This document shows positions 8,495 through 16,668 of a DNA stretch of 64,000 nt, one piece after another. The stretch spans positions 1-64,000 of the forward strand of contig JANQQZ010000034.1 of assembly GCA_028284805.1 (NCBI GenBank). The letters run 5' to 3'. The translations under genes were made by a program, and so were the position numbers. Origin of the DNA: Phycisphaerales bacterium. Its GTDB lineage: Bacteria; Planctomycetota; Phycisphaerae; Phycisphaerales; UBA1924. Each line of letters opens with the position of its first letter. Position 1 is the first letter of the stretch. A model generated the notes under the pieces. That model ran no database searches, was not told where the DNA came from, and saw only the letters and a list, made by a program, of their open reading frames with translations.

Positions 8495-8500
8495 AGCCTA
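8495..8500 (-). promoter_or_regulatory. TAGGCT, candidate -10 before pyrF
   Basis: On the minus strand TAGGCT ends 5 nt before the pyrF ATG and no Shine-Dalgarno sequence is present. It fits the TANNNT-start pattern seen at several genes here. Confidence 0.35.
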
Positions 8501-8509
8501 CGCCCGACG

Positions 8510-8515
8510 TATCGT
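8510..8515 (+). promoter_or_regulatory. TATCGT, candidate -10 before the DUF971 gene
   Basis: TATCGT lies 9 nt before the ATG at 8525. It sits back to back with the pyrF element inside a 35-bp divergent intergenic region. No ribosome binding site is present. Confidence 0.35.
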
Positions 8516-8524
8516 GCACATGAC

Positions 8525-8887
8525 ATGCAGAGCCTCCAGCCCGCAAGCATCGACCTCAAGAAGGACCGCGGCCTGACCGTGGAGTGGCACGACGGCACCG
8601 CGAGCTACTACTCGATCGAGTACCTCCGCAGGATGAGCCCCTCGGCGGACATGCGCCAGCTCCGCGAGGAGATCGCCAAGAACCCGCTGACCGTGCTCCC
8701 CGACGCGCCCTCGGGCGGCACGGTCGTCGCGACCGGAGCAGAACTGGTCGGCAACTACGCGATCCGGATCCGCTTCTCCGACGGACACTCCACGGGCATC
8801 TACAGCTGGGCCTACCTGCGCGAGATCGACCCCGCGCGCCAGAAGCCCGAAGGCTCACCCGGCGGCGAGCCCGAGGACCCGGCGTAA
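8525..8887 (+). CDS. DUF971 domain protein (gamma-butyrobetaine hydroxylase N-terminal-like)
   Basis: The 120-residue protein matches the short DUF971 fold. It has an N-terminal basic strand with L-x-V-E-W-HDG (LTVEWHDGTASYYSIEYLR), a central glycine stretch, and the C-terminal NYAIRIRFSDGHSTGIYSWAYLREI, which is the most conserved part of the family. DUF971 occurs alone in bacteria, next to iron-sulfur carrier genes, or as the N-terminal domain of gamma-butyrobetaine hydroxylases; a role in Fe-S or metal handling is suspected but unproven. The stop is 9 bp before the recG start. It is likely transcribed from the divergent pyrF intergenic region. Confidence 0.85.
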   Translation: MQSLQPASIDLKKDRGLTVEWHDGTASYYSIEYLRRMSPSADMRQLREEIAKNPLTVLPDAPSGGTVVATGAELVGNYAIRIRFSDGHSTGIYSWAYLREIDPARQKPEGSPGGEPEDPA

Positions 8888-8890
8888 CCT
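8885..8890 (+). promoter_or_regulatory. TAACCT, candidate -10 before recG
   Basis: TAACCT overlaps the stop codon of the DUF971 gene and ends 6 nt before the recG ATG, where no Shine-Dalgarno sequence is present. recG could be expressed as a leaderless mRNA. Confidence 0.35.
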
Positions 8891-8896
8891 GCCCAC

Positions 8897-11008
8897 ATGC
8901 CCGAGGGCGATCTGGAGCTGACATCCCCGCTGGTCGACGTGCCTGGCATCTCCGAGCGTCTGGCGCGCGACCTGTCGACGCTCGGCCTGCGCGCGGTGGG
9001 TCAGCTCGTCGCCCACCTGCCCCACCGCCACGAGCGCGAGGAGCCCGAGGCCCCGATCGCCGAGCTCGAGCCCGAGACGACCGTGTCCGCACGGGGCGAG
9101 ATCACGGCCTGCCGCCTCGCGGGGTTCGGCAAACGCGCCCGCTTCGAAGCTGTGCTGCACGACGGGACCGGGCGGCTCGACCTCGTCTGGTTCAACGCCC
9201 CCTACCTGCGAGGCAAGCTGCACCCGGGGGAACACATCCGGGTGCAGGGCAAGGCGAAGCGGTTCAAGAGCGGCATCCAGATCGCCAACCCGCGCTTCGA
9301 GGTCATCGACCCGGACGACGAGGGCTCGGCCGAGGTCGAAGCCAGGCTTCGCCCCGTGTACCCAGCGAGCGAGCGGGTCTCGAGCAGAGCGATCGAGCTG
9401 GCGGTGCAGCGCATCCTGCCGATCGCCCTGCCTTTGATCGACGATCACCTGCCCGAAGCACTGCGCAAGGAACGCAATCTGCCGGAGCTGCGCGAGGCGT
9501 ATCGCGCGCAGCATGCGCCGTCGGATGAAGATGAGGTTGCCGCCAGCCGACGCCGGCTCGCCTACGACGAGCTGCTGCTCATGCAACTGGGCGTCGCGAT
9601 GAAGCGGCACCACCTCCGCGACACCCAGCGTGCCCCCGCGCTCCGGTCGAGCGATGCCGTACACCGACGGATCCGCGACCGGCTGCCCTTCGAGCTGACC
9701 AAGGCCCAGAGCCGCGTGGTCGGCGAGCTGACCGATGACCTCACGCGAGACGTGCCAACAAACCGCATGATCCAGGGCGACGTGGGCAGCGGCAAGACCA
9801 TGGTCGCGCTCTACGCGATGCTGCTCGCGGTGGAGTCGGGCCATCAGGCCGCGATGATGGCCCCGACCGAGATCCTGGCTGAGCAGCACTTCGAGTCGAT
9901 CTCGAGCACGCTGGGAGGCGACGGGCCGCGGGTCGAGCTGCTGACCGGTGCTGCGAGCGACGCGGACCGGGCCTCGATTCTGCGCGGGCTTGCCTCGGGC
10001 GAGATCGATCTGCTCATCGGCACGCACGCGCTGCTGACTGAGTCGGTGGTCTTCAAGAGCCTGGCGGTCGCGATCATCGACGAGCAGCACCGCTTCGGCG
10101 TGCACCAGCGGTCGCTCTTGAGGTCCAAGGGGGAGAGCGGAGGCCAGGACGGCGAGGGCCTGACACCGCACGTGGTGGTCATGACCGCGACGCCGATCCC
10201 GCGGACGCTATCGCTGACGCTCTTCGGCGACCTGGACGTCTCGACGATCGACCAGCTCCCGCCCGGGCGTCAGCCGATCGAGACGGCGACCGCGACGCCC
10301 GATGACCGGGGCGAGGTGTACGCGCGCGTGCGGTCGGCGATCGAGGCGGGTGATCAGGCGTACGTCGTTGTGCCCGCGATCGACGCGAACGACGAGATCG
10401 GGCTCGTCGGCGTGCGCGAGATCACGCACGAGTTGGAGACGCGCCTGCTGGACGGCGTGCGGATCGCGACCGTGCACGGACGCCTCAAGCGGGCGACGCG
10501 CGAGCACATCATGGAGCGCTTCCGCCGCGGGCTGATCGACGTGCTGGTCGCGACGACGGTGATCGAGGTGGGCGTGGACGTGCCGAACGCGACGGTGATG
10601 GTGGTCGAGCAGGCCGACCGCTTTGGGCTGGCTCAATTGCACCAGCTTCGGGGACGCGTTGGGAGGGGGAGCAAGCCCTCGTGGTGCTGCCTCGTTTCTG
10701 ACCCGAAGACGCCCGACGGTGCCGAGCGGCTGCGTGTGCTGACGGAATCTCGCGACGGATTCCGCATCGCCGAGCGTGATTTCGAGCTCCGCGGCCCGGG
10801 CGAGATTTTCGGGGCTCGCCAATCTGGAATTCCGCCGTTCCGAGTCGCCGATCTCGCGAAGGACACGGACCTCCTGATCTTGGCTCGACGAGACGCACAA
10901 GATTGGGTTAATCACTCCCCCACGCTGAGCAACCCGAACGAACAAATCCTCCGCCGACGCGTCCTGAAGACTCACGGGACGTGGATCGGGCTTGGCGATG
11001 TAGGGTAA
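8897..11008 (+). CDS. recG: ATP-dependent DNA helicase RecG
   Basis: RecG remodels stalled replication forks and Holliday junctions in the cytoplasm. The 703-residue length is normal. An N-terminal wedge/OB-fold region (about residues 55-150, GRLDLVWFNAPYLRGKLHPGEHI) precedes the two helicase domains. Walker A is GDVGSGKTMVA (about 295-305), Walker B is DEQHRFG (about 395), and motif III is TATPIPRTL. The C-terminal helicase domain ends with ATTVIEVGVDVPNATVMVVEQADRFG and QLRGRVGRG. The C-terminal TRG-type hairpin region (RDGFRIAERDFELRGPGEIFGARQSG) is intact. It follows the DUF971 gene after 9 bp. Confidence 0.96.
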   Translation: MPEGDLELTSPLVDVPGISERLARDLSTLGLRAVGQLVAHLPHRHEREEPEAPIAELEPETTVSARGEITACRLAGFGKRARFEAVLHDGTGRLDLVWFNAPYLRGKLHPGEHIRVQGKAKRFKSGIQIANPRFEVIDPDDEGSAEVEARLRPVYPASERVSSRAIELAVQRILPIALPLIDDHLPEALRKERNLPELREAYRAQHAPSDEDEVAASRRRLAYDELLLMQLGVAMKRHHLRDTQRAPALRSSDAVHRRIRDRLPFELTKAQSRVVGELTDDLTRDVPTNRMIQGDVGSGKTMVALYAMLLAVESGHQAAMMAPTEILAEQHFESISSTLGGDGPRVELLTGAASDADRASILRGLASGEIDLLIGTHALLTESVVFKSLAVAIIDEQHRFGVHQRSLLRSKGESGGQDGEGLTPHVVVMTATPIPRTLSLTLFGDLDVSTIDQLPPGRQPIETATATPDDRGEVYARVRSAIEAGDQAYVVVPAIDANDEIGLVGVREITHELETRLLDGVRIATVHGRLKRATREHIMERFRRGLIDVLVATTVIEVGVDVPNATVMVVEQADRFGLAQLHQLRGRVGRGSKPSWCCLVSDPKTPDGAERLRVLTESRDGFRIAERDFELRGPGEIFGARQSGIPPFRVADLAKDTDLLILARRDAQDWVNHSPTLSNPNEQILRRRVLKTHGTWIGLGDVG

Positions 11009-11026
11009 CGTTCGATTCCGGGTCGG

Positions 11027-11032
11027 TATACT
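11027..11032 (+). promoter_or_regulatory. TATACT, candidate -10 for the HTH gene
   Basis: TATACT lies 42 nt before the GTG start of the HTH gene and just after the recG stop. No clear -35 hexamer stands 16-18 bp upstream, so it is only a candidate. Confidence 0.35.
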
Positions 11033-11073
11033 CTCGACTTGGTTCCGCCTGGGAACCCGGAAGGGAGGCTCGT

Positions 11074-11547
11074 GTGGGACAGGACAAATCGCTCGAGCTC
11101 AAGCCCATGCACCGCAGGCTTGAGGCAGCCCTGGAAGGCAAGACGTACCGCTGGATCTCGCGGGCGACAGGGATCCACCCGGAGACTGTTCGGCGTTACA
11201 TGCAGGGGCAGTCGCCCAGCGTGGAGTTCGTGTCTTCGGTCTGCTCGCAGCTGCGCATCAACCCGCAATGGCTGCTGACGGGTGAGGGCCCGATGCGCCG
11301 GGACGACGTCCGGGCCCACCACCTGGCCGAAGCGGATCCGGCAGAACTGCTGGCCGCGATCGCCGCTACTCTCGATCGCCTGACCGAGCGGGTCGAGCGG
11401 CTGGAGCTGTTCATCCAGCAGCTTGAGACACAGCTGAGCTCGGCCGCGGCGAGAGCGAGCGACGGTGACCAATCGGGATCCCATCACGAATCCTCCGAGC
11501 GAGTCGGACGCTCTCTCTCCAAGCGATCACGTCAGGATGCTGATTGA
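11074..11547 (+). CDS. Helix-turn-helix DNA-binding protein with C-terminal coiled coil
   Basis: The 157-residue protein has an N-terminal HTH of the phage-repressor/XRE kind (about residues 10-65). The fold signature is WISRATGIHPETVRRYMQG for the turn and recognition helix, followed by INPQWLLTGEGPM, a stretch common in CI-like and bacteriophage-type repressors. A short amphipathic coiled coil follows (LDRLTERVERLELFIQQLETQL, about 100-122), likely for dimerisation, and a Ser/Arg-rich tail. No peptidase or ligand domain is present. The start is GTG 11074 with GGGAGG at 11064-11069; an upstream ATG at 10981 would lie inside recG and has no binding site. The stop overlaps the possible TTG start of the next small gene. 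Confidence 0.75.
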   Translation: MGQDKSLELKPMHRRLEAALEGKTYRWISRATGIHPETVRRYMQGQSPSVEFVSSVCSQLRINPQWLLTGEGPMRRDDVRAHHLAEADPAELLAAIAATLDRLTERVERLELFIQQLETQLSSAAARASDGDQSGSHHESSERVGRSLSKRSRQDAD

Positions 11548-11711
11548 GTTGCCGCTCCGCGGGCCCCGAGCTCGCGCGGCGGTGGCTGGTGGCTCTGAAG
11601 ATCGTGCCCGACCACGAACGAGAGAGCGTCGTCCGGGCGGTCGAGCGTCAGATCCACGGTGAGTTTGCGTTGCACGACGATGATGGCATCGTCGGAAGCG
11701 ACAACGTCTGA
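11544..11711 (+). CDS. Putative 55-residue protein coupled to the HTH gene
   Basis: A 56-codon frame opens with TTG at 11544, whose last two bases are part of the TGA stop of the HTH gene (TTGA overlap), and AGGA lies 7 nt upstream. The codons are strongly GC-ending as in neighbouring genes (CTG, GTG, AAG, ATC, GAC). The translation contains an amphipathic helix ELARRWLVALKIVPDHERE followed by SVVRAVERQI and an acidic end (HDDDGIVGSDNV). That looks like a genuine small helical protein, perhaps a partner of the HTH protein. No family was recognised. The main doubts are the rare TTG start and the small size. Confidence 0.5.
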   Translation: MSCRSAGPELARRWLVALKIVPDHERESVVRAVERQIHGEFALHDDDGIVGSDNV

Positions 11712-11715
11712 TCGG

Positions 11716-11721
11716 TAGCAT
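11716..11721 (+). promoter_or_regulatory. TAGCAT, candidate -10 before polX
   Basis: TAGCAT ends 5 nt before the polX ATG, and no Shine-Dalgarno sequence is present. It fits the TANNNT-start pattern. Confidence 0.35.
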
Positions 11722-11726
11722 CAGCC

Positions 11727-13511
11727 ATGTCCTTCAACGCCGATCTCGCCGAACGCCTCGACACGATCGCCCGGCTGCTCGAACTCACCGGGGCGAACCG
11801 TTTCCGTGTGAACGCGTTCGCAAAGGCGGCACGCTCGATCGAAAAAGAGACGCGGGACGTCTCTGAGCTCGACACCGGCGAGCTGACCGCGATCGATGGC
11901 GTGGGCAAGGGAGTCGCCGAGAAGGTCCATGAGCTGCGCGACACCGGGACCATCGGCGAACTCGACGAGCTGCTGAGCGAGATCCCCCAGGGCCTGCTCG
12001 AGGTCATGGAGATCCAGGGGCTCGGGCCCAAGACCGTCCGCCAGCTGTGGAACGAACTGGGCGTGACCAGCCGTGATGACCTGAAACGCGTGATCGACGA
12101 CGGCAGCATCCTGGGCCTGCCCCGCATGGGTCAGAAGACGGTCGACAACATCTCCAAGGCGCTCTCGTTCGCGGCCAAGTCGTCCGCGAGGCTTCCGATC
12201 GGCATCGCGTGGCCCGTCGCGCAGCGCATCGTCGAGGCGATGAGGGCGGTCAAGGGTGTGAAGCAGGTCGAGGCCGCGGGCTCGCTGCGCCGTGGGCGGG
12301 AGACGATCGGGGATCTGGATGTACTTGTGGTCTCCGACGACGAGGAGGCGGTGCGCGAGGCGTTCTGCACGATGGAGGGCGTGACCGATGTCATCGCCCG
12401 GGGCGAGACGAAGTGCTCGGTCCGGCTGAAGATCTCGGCGGACACGGGGCGCTGGAACATCGCACGGGACCTGAACGACGGAGCGGTGGGTGTGGATCTC
12501 CGGCTCGTGCCCGAGCGGAGCTTCGGCGCGGCGCTCATGTACTTCACGGGTTCGAAGGACCACAACGTGCGCCTGCGCGAGCGAGCGATCAAACAGGGCT
12601 TGACGCTCAACGAGTACGGGCTGTTCAAGGATGACGGAGAAGCGGCGCCGCAATCGCGGGGGGTTGCGCCGGTCGCGAGCGCCGAGGAAGCCGACGTGTA
12701 CGCGGAGCTGGGGCTGCCCTGGCTGGCGGCCGAGTTGCGCGAGGACGCGGGCGAGCTTGGGCTTGATGAGGCGCCTTCGCTCATCGCTATCGATGACATC
12801 AAGAGCGAGCTGCACGCGCACACAACCGCGTCGGACGGACGCATGGAGCTCGATGAGCTGGTGCAAGGGGCGATCGATCGCGGCTTTCACACGATCGCGG
12901 TGACCGATCACAGCCGGTCGAGCGTGCAGGCAAACGGGCTGAGCGTCGAGCGTCTCCGCGAGCAGCGCGTACAGATCGAGGACGCCCGCGAGCGGTTCGG
13001 CGACGCGATCGCGATCCTGTGCGGGTCCGAGGTCGACATCCTAGCCGACGGCTCGCTCGACTACGACGACGTGCTCGCCCAGCTCGACGTGGTCGTCGCC
13101 AGCCCCCACGCGGCGTTGACGCAGGACGGTCCGACCGCGACAAGGCGGCTGCTGCGCGCCATCGAGCACCCGCTCGTACACGTCATCGGGCACCCGACGG
13201 GTCGGCTGATCAACCGCAGGCCCGGGCTGGAGCTGGCGATGGACGAGCTCATCGGGGCGGCGCGGGAGCACGGCGTCGCTCTCGAGATCAACAGCCACTG
13301 GATGAGGCTCGACCTGCGGGACACGCACGTGCGAGCGGCCGTGGAAGGCGGGGCGCTCATCGCGATCGACTGCGACGTGCACGCGCCGGACGACTTCGAC
13401 AACCTCCGATTCGGGGTGGCGACCGCCCGTCGAGGGGGGCTGTCGGGCGAGGGGTGCGTCAATACCTGGGACCGGACGCGACTCTCGGACTGGATCCGGA
13501 AAGATCGGTGA
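11727..13511 (+). CDS. polX: DNA polymerase/3'-5' exonuclease PolX
   Basis: The 594-residue protein has the complete bacterial family X polymerase architecture. An N-terminal 8-kDa-like domain has two helix-hairpin-helix motifs (AIDGVGKGVAEKV and EIQGLGPKTV). The palm motif GSLRRGRETIGDLDVLV carries the catalytic DxD pair at about residues 196/198. A C-terminal PHP domain (about 358-590) has the metal-binding series HAHT, TDHS, GSEVDI, SPHA, IGHPTG and CDVH. The enzyme fills short gaps in repair, and the PHP domain supplies a manganese-dependent 3'-5' exonuclease. All expected catalytic residues are visible. The start is ATG 11727. The stop overlaps a possible GTG start of the next gene. Confidence 0.95.
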   Translation: MSFNADLAERLDTIARLLELTGANRFRVNAFAKAARSIEKETRDVSELDTGELTAIDGVGKGVAEKVHELRDTGTIGELDELLSEIPQGLLEVMEIQGLGPKTVRQLWNELGVTSRDDLKRVIDDGSILGLPRMGQKTVDNISKALSFAAKSSARLPIGIAWPVAQRIVEAMRAVKGVKQVEAAGSLRRGRETIGDLDVLVVSDDEEAVREAFCTMEGVTDVIARGETKCSVRLKISADTGRWNIARDLNDGAVGVDLRLVPERSFGAALMYFTGSKDHNVRLRERAIKQGLTLNEYGLFKDDGEAAPQSRGVAPVASAEEADVYAELGLPWLAAELREDAGELGLDEAPSLIAIDDIKSELHAHTTASDGRMELDELVQGAIDRGFHTIAVTDHSRSSVQANGLSVERLREQRVQIEDARERFGDAIAILCGSEVDILADGSLDYDDVLAQLDVVVASPHAALTQDGPTATRRLLRAIEHPLVHVIGHPTGRLINRRPGLELAMDELIGAAREHGVALEINSHWMRLDLRDTHVRAAVEGGALIAIDCDVHAPDDFDNLRFGVATARRGGLSGEGCVNTWDRTRLSDWIRKDR

Positions 13512-13546
13512 AACCACGCACGCACGATCACGGTACAGACCACGGG

Positions 13547-14434
13547 ATGCGACGCCGACTCCGCGCTTTCACGCTGATCGAACTCCTCGTGGTCATCGCG
13601 ATCATTGCGCTGCTGATCGGCATCCTGCTGCCTGCCTTGAGCAGCGCAAGGAACTCCGCACGGGCTGTCAAGAGCCAGGTCAACCTGCGCTCGCTTGTCC
13701 AGGGCCTCCAGATGTACGTCGACGACGGCGATGGTGTCCTGCCCCCCCACCGCATGCCCGAGGGCACGCACGCCCCGACCGGCCGAGAGCGGGCTCGCTG
13801 GCACTGGCTGCTGAGCGACTACGTCGGAGGTGCCCCTTACCAGCCACGCGACGCGGAGGAGCGGCAGATCTTCGAGACCACCAACGACATCCCCCGGATC
13901 GACAACACGGTCTTCCTGGATCCGACGCATAGGCTCCAGGACTTCCGCTCGCAGCAGACCGGCGAGATCCAGGCCCTGCGCAACGGGTCGTATGGCTACA
14001 ACTACCACTACCTCGGCAATGCGCGGACGGGCTCGGGCGACTCGCCCTATTCGAACTACCCGGTGAGCGCGAGCCGGGTCTATGTGCCGGCGATGACTGT
14101 CGGGCTGGCGACGAGCTCAGGAAGCCAGTCGCTGCGGATCGACCAGGGGTTCCGCGAACACGCATACACCCTCGACCCGCCCAGGCTCGACACCGCCAAC
14201 AACGGCGCCACCGAGTGGGGCCATCGCAGCGGGCCTGTGCCCGGGGGGAACTTCCACTCGGGGCGCGTGCTGGTCGCGTGGCTCGACGGGCGAGCCGACC
14301 GGCACACGCTCGAGGAGTTGGGCTACGAGGTGGTCGACGACGAACTCGGTCGCGTGATTGTCGACTCGGGCTCCAACCGGTTCTTCACCGGTACGGGCGG
14401 CGACCCGGGGCGCGATCCGAGCCCGGCCGACTGA
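13547..14434 (+). CDS. Pseudopilin-like protein with prepilin leader and H-X9-DG motif
   Basis: The N-terminus MRRRLRA|FTLIELLVVIAIIALLIGILLPAL is a class III prepilin/pseudopilin leader: a short basic peptide, cleavage before Phe, glutamate at +5, then a long hydrophobic helix. The C-terminus contains HSGRVLVAWLDG, exactly the H-X9-DG signature of the large planctomycete families of processed pseudopilin-like proteins. The body (295 residues in all) is otherwise unassigned. Such proteins are presumably handled by a prepilin peptidase and a type II secretion-like assembly. An alternative GTG start at 13508, overlapping the polX stop, would give a 20-residue leader and has GGA upstream; I preferred the ATG because of the shorter leader. 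Confidence 0.85.
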   Translation: MRRRLRAFTLIELLVVIAIIALLIGILLPALSSARNSARAVKSQVNLRSLVQGLQMYVDDGDGVLPPHRMPEGTHAPTGRERARWHWLLSDYVGGAPYQPRDAEERQIFETTNDIPRIDNTVFLDPTHRLQDFRSQQTGEIQALRNGSYGYNYHYLGNARTGSGDSPYSNYPVSASRVYVPAMTVGLATSSGSQSLRIDQGFREHAYTLDPPRLDTANNGATEWGHRSGPVPGGNFHSGRVLVAWLDGRADRHTLEELGYEVVDDELGRVIVDSGSNRFFTGTGGDPGRDPSPAD

Positions 14435-14518
14435 TCGGCCTACGCTCACACGCTGCGGTCACAGCCCTGTTGCTCGGCTCACCTCTCGCGACAGGACGGC
14501 GCTCGGCGCCGACAATTC

Positions 14519-16021
14519 ATGTTCGAACGACTCTCCGACGGATTCAACGGCGTGTTCCGGAAGCTGTCCGGGCGCGCCGAGATCAGCGAGGCCAACGTCC
14601 GCGAGGCGATGGCGGACGTTGAGAACGCGCTGCTCGAGGCCGACGTGCACTACGACGTCGCCAAGTCCTTCTGCAAGCGCGTGCTCGAGGACGCGGTCGG
14701 GCAGGAGGTGACCAAGAGCCTCAAGCCCGGGCAGGAAGTCATCGGCATCGTGCACAAGCGGCTCGTCGAGCTCCTTGGGGGCGAGGGCCAACCCGCGGGC
14801 ATCATGGAGGTCAGCCCCGGGCCCACGATCGTGATGATGTCGGGCCTCCAGGGCTCGGGCAAGACCACGACCTGCGGCAAGCTCGCGGCGACGCTGAAGA
14901 AGCAGGGCAAGAGCGTCGTGCTCGCCGCGGCGGATCTGCAACGACCCGCGGCGGTCGAGCAGCTCCAGACCGTGGGCGCCCAGGTGCAGGCCGAGGTGAG
15001 CGGCGCCGGCTCGGTCGAGGTGTACGCCGAGCCCGACAAGGTCGCGGCGTACGGCAAGGCGGTGGGCGTCGCGGTCAAGGTCTGCCAGAACGCGCTGAAG
15101 CACGCCAAGAAGAGCGGCGCCGACGTGCTGATCCTCGACACCGCGGGGCGGCTGCATGTCAACGCGGAGCTGATGGACGAGCTCAACCGTGTGAACAAGA
15201 CGCTCCAGCCCCACCAGGTCTTCCTGGTCGTCGACGCGATGACCGGGCAGGACGCGGTGAACAGCGCCAAGGAGTTCCACGATCAGCTCTCGATCGACGG
15301 CGTGATCCTGACCAAGTTCGACTCGGACACGCGGGGCGGGGCGGCGCTCAGCGTCAAGGAGGTCACGGGCGCGCCGATACGGTTCATCGGCACGGGCGAG
15401 AAGCTCGACGCGATCGAGCCCTTCCATGCCGAGCGGATGGCCGGACGGATCCTGGGCATGGGCGACGTGGTCAGCTTGGTCGAGAAGGCACAGGAAGAGG
15501 TCAGCGAGGAGGAGGCCGAGAGCCTGCGTCAGAAGATGGCGCGGGGCGAGATGGGCATGGACGACTTCCTGAAGCAGCTCAAGACGCTGCGCCGGATGGG
15601 GCCCATGAAGCAGCTGCTGGGCATGCTTCCTGGCGTTGGGTCGGCGCTCAAGGACGTGAACATTGACGACAAGGAGCTGGACCGCGTCGAGGCGACGATC
15701 AACTCGATGACCGCGGCGGAGCGCCGCAAGCCGGATGTCATCGACAACAGCCGGCGCAAGCGGATCGCCGCGGGCTCGGGCAGCGAGACGACGCGGGTGA
15801 GCCAGCTCGTGAAGCAGTTTGGCGCGGTGAACAAGCTGAGCAAGCAGATGGCCAACCTGGGCGGCGCGGGCAAGGCCGAGGCGATCAAGGCGATGGGCGC
15901 CGACGGCATGGGGGGCATGATGCCCGGGCTGGGGGGCATGCCCGGCTTCAACACCAAGGGCTCAACCAAGGCCGCCGCTGGCGGTAAGCGGTTCAAGCAG
16001 CGGAAGAAGAAGCGCCGCTGA
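14519..16021 (+). CDS. ffh: Signal recognition particle protein Ffh
   Basis: Ffh is the SRP GTPase that binds signal peptides and 4.5S RNA and delivers ribosomes to FtsY at the membrane. The 500-residue protein has the N domain (about 1-85), then the G domain with G1 GLQGSGKTTTCGKL (about 110), DLQRPAAVEQL, LDTAGRLH (G3), TKFDSDTRGG (G4) and GTGEKLDAIEPF. A methionine-rich M domain with MGPMKQLLGMLPG and the RNA-binding SRRKRIAAGSG segment follows. The tail is unusually Gly/Met-rich (GMGGMMPGLGGMPG) and basic at the end, a mild extension compared with E. coli. No ribosome binding site is obvious. No SRP RNA gene was recognised nearby. Confidence 0.95.
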   Translation: MFERLSDGFNGVFRKLSGRAEISEANVREAMADVENALLEADVHYDVAKSFCKRVLEDAVGQEVTKSLKPGQEVIGIVHKRLVELLGGEGQPAGIMEVSPGPTIVMMSGLQGSGKTTTCGKLAATLKKQGKSVVLAAADLQRPAAVEQLQTVGAQVQAEVSGAGSVEVYAEPDKVAAYGKAVGVAVKVCQNALKHAKKSGADVLILDTAGRLHVNAELMDELNRVNKTLQPHQVFLVVDAMTGQDAVNSAKEFHDQLSIDGVILTKFDSDTRGGAALSVKEVTGAPIRFIGTGEKLDAIEPFHAERMAGRILGMGDVVSLVEKAQEEVSEEEAESLRQKMARGEMGMDDFLKQLKTLRRMGPMKQLLGMLPGVGSALKDVNIDDKELDRVEATINSMTAAERRKPDVIDNSRRKRIAAGSGSETTRVSQLVKQFGAVNKLSKQMANLGGAGKAEAIKAMGADGMGGMMPGLGGMPGFNTKGSTKAAAGGKRFKQRKKKRR

Positions 16022-16052
16022 TTCCGGCCTGAGACAAGTGAGGGGAACGACC

Positions 16053-16646
16053 ATGGACCGTCTGTCGATCGGGTGTGTGCTCGGCATCGCGAGCGTCGCG
16101 GCGGGCATGGGTATCGCGAGGCTCGAACGCGAGAGCGATACCAGCATATTGGTCGAGACGGCACCGGTTGTTGTCGCCGAAGACGAAGCCGCGATCGATG
16201 CGCTGCTGACCGATCTCTACGCGTGCATCTCAGGCCCCAAGGGCCAGGAGCGCGACTGGGAGACGTTCGACCGGGTCTTCCTCGAGGATGCGCGGATGGC
16301 GGCGTACTTCGGCACACCCGATGGCAACAACGGCTCGATGATCCTCACGCCTGCCGAGTACAAGCAACGCGTCGGCCCGCGGCTCGTGGAGACGGGCTTC
16401 GCCGAGCGCGAGACGCACCGCGTGCTTGAGGTGTACGGGCACATTGCCCACGCCTTCAGCACGTATCAAGGAGCGTACGACGGGGGCATCATGGAGACCT
16501 CAGTCGAGGGCATCAACAGCATCCAGCTCGTCAAGACGGGCGAGGGGTGGAAAGTGCGCTCGCTGATCTGGCAGCAGGCGAGCGATGAGCTGCCCGTGCC
16601 CGAGCGGTACCTGCCAGAGGATGATGGCCCCGGCGACGAAGACTAG
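16053..16646 (+). CDS. Exported NTF2/SnoaL-like domain protein
   Basis: The 197-residue protein starts at ATG 16053 behind GAGGGGA. It begins with a hydrophobic signal-like stretch (MDRLSIGCVLGIASVAAGMGIA). The rest fits the cone-shaped NTF2-like fold: an N-terminal helix region (DEAAIDALLTDLYACISG), the DWETFDRVFLEDARM segment, and four strands ending in GINSIQLVKTGEGWKVRSLIWQQ. Members range from enzymes to ligand-binding proteins, and no catalytic residue set can be assigned. It lies 31 bp after ffh on the same strand and converges on the AI-2E transporter gene. Confidence 0.7.
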   Translation: MDRLSIGCVLGIASVAAGMGIARLERESDTSILVETAPVVVAEDEAAIDALLTDLYACISGPKGQERDWETFDRVFLEDARMAAYFGTPDGNNGSMILTPAEYKQRVGPRLVETGFAERETHRVLEVYGHIAHAFSTYQGAYDGGIMETSVEGINSIQLVKTGEGWKVRSLIWQQASDELPVPERYLPEDDGPGDED

Positions 16647-16668
16647 AAGCCGCGTCGAGCGATCCTCG

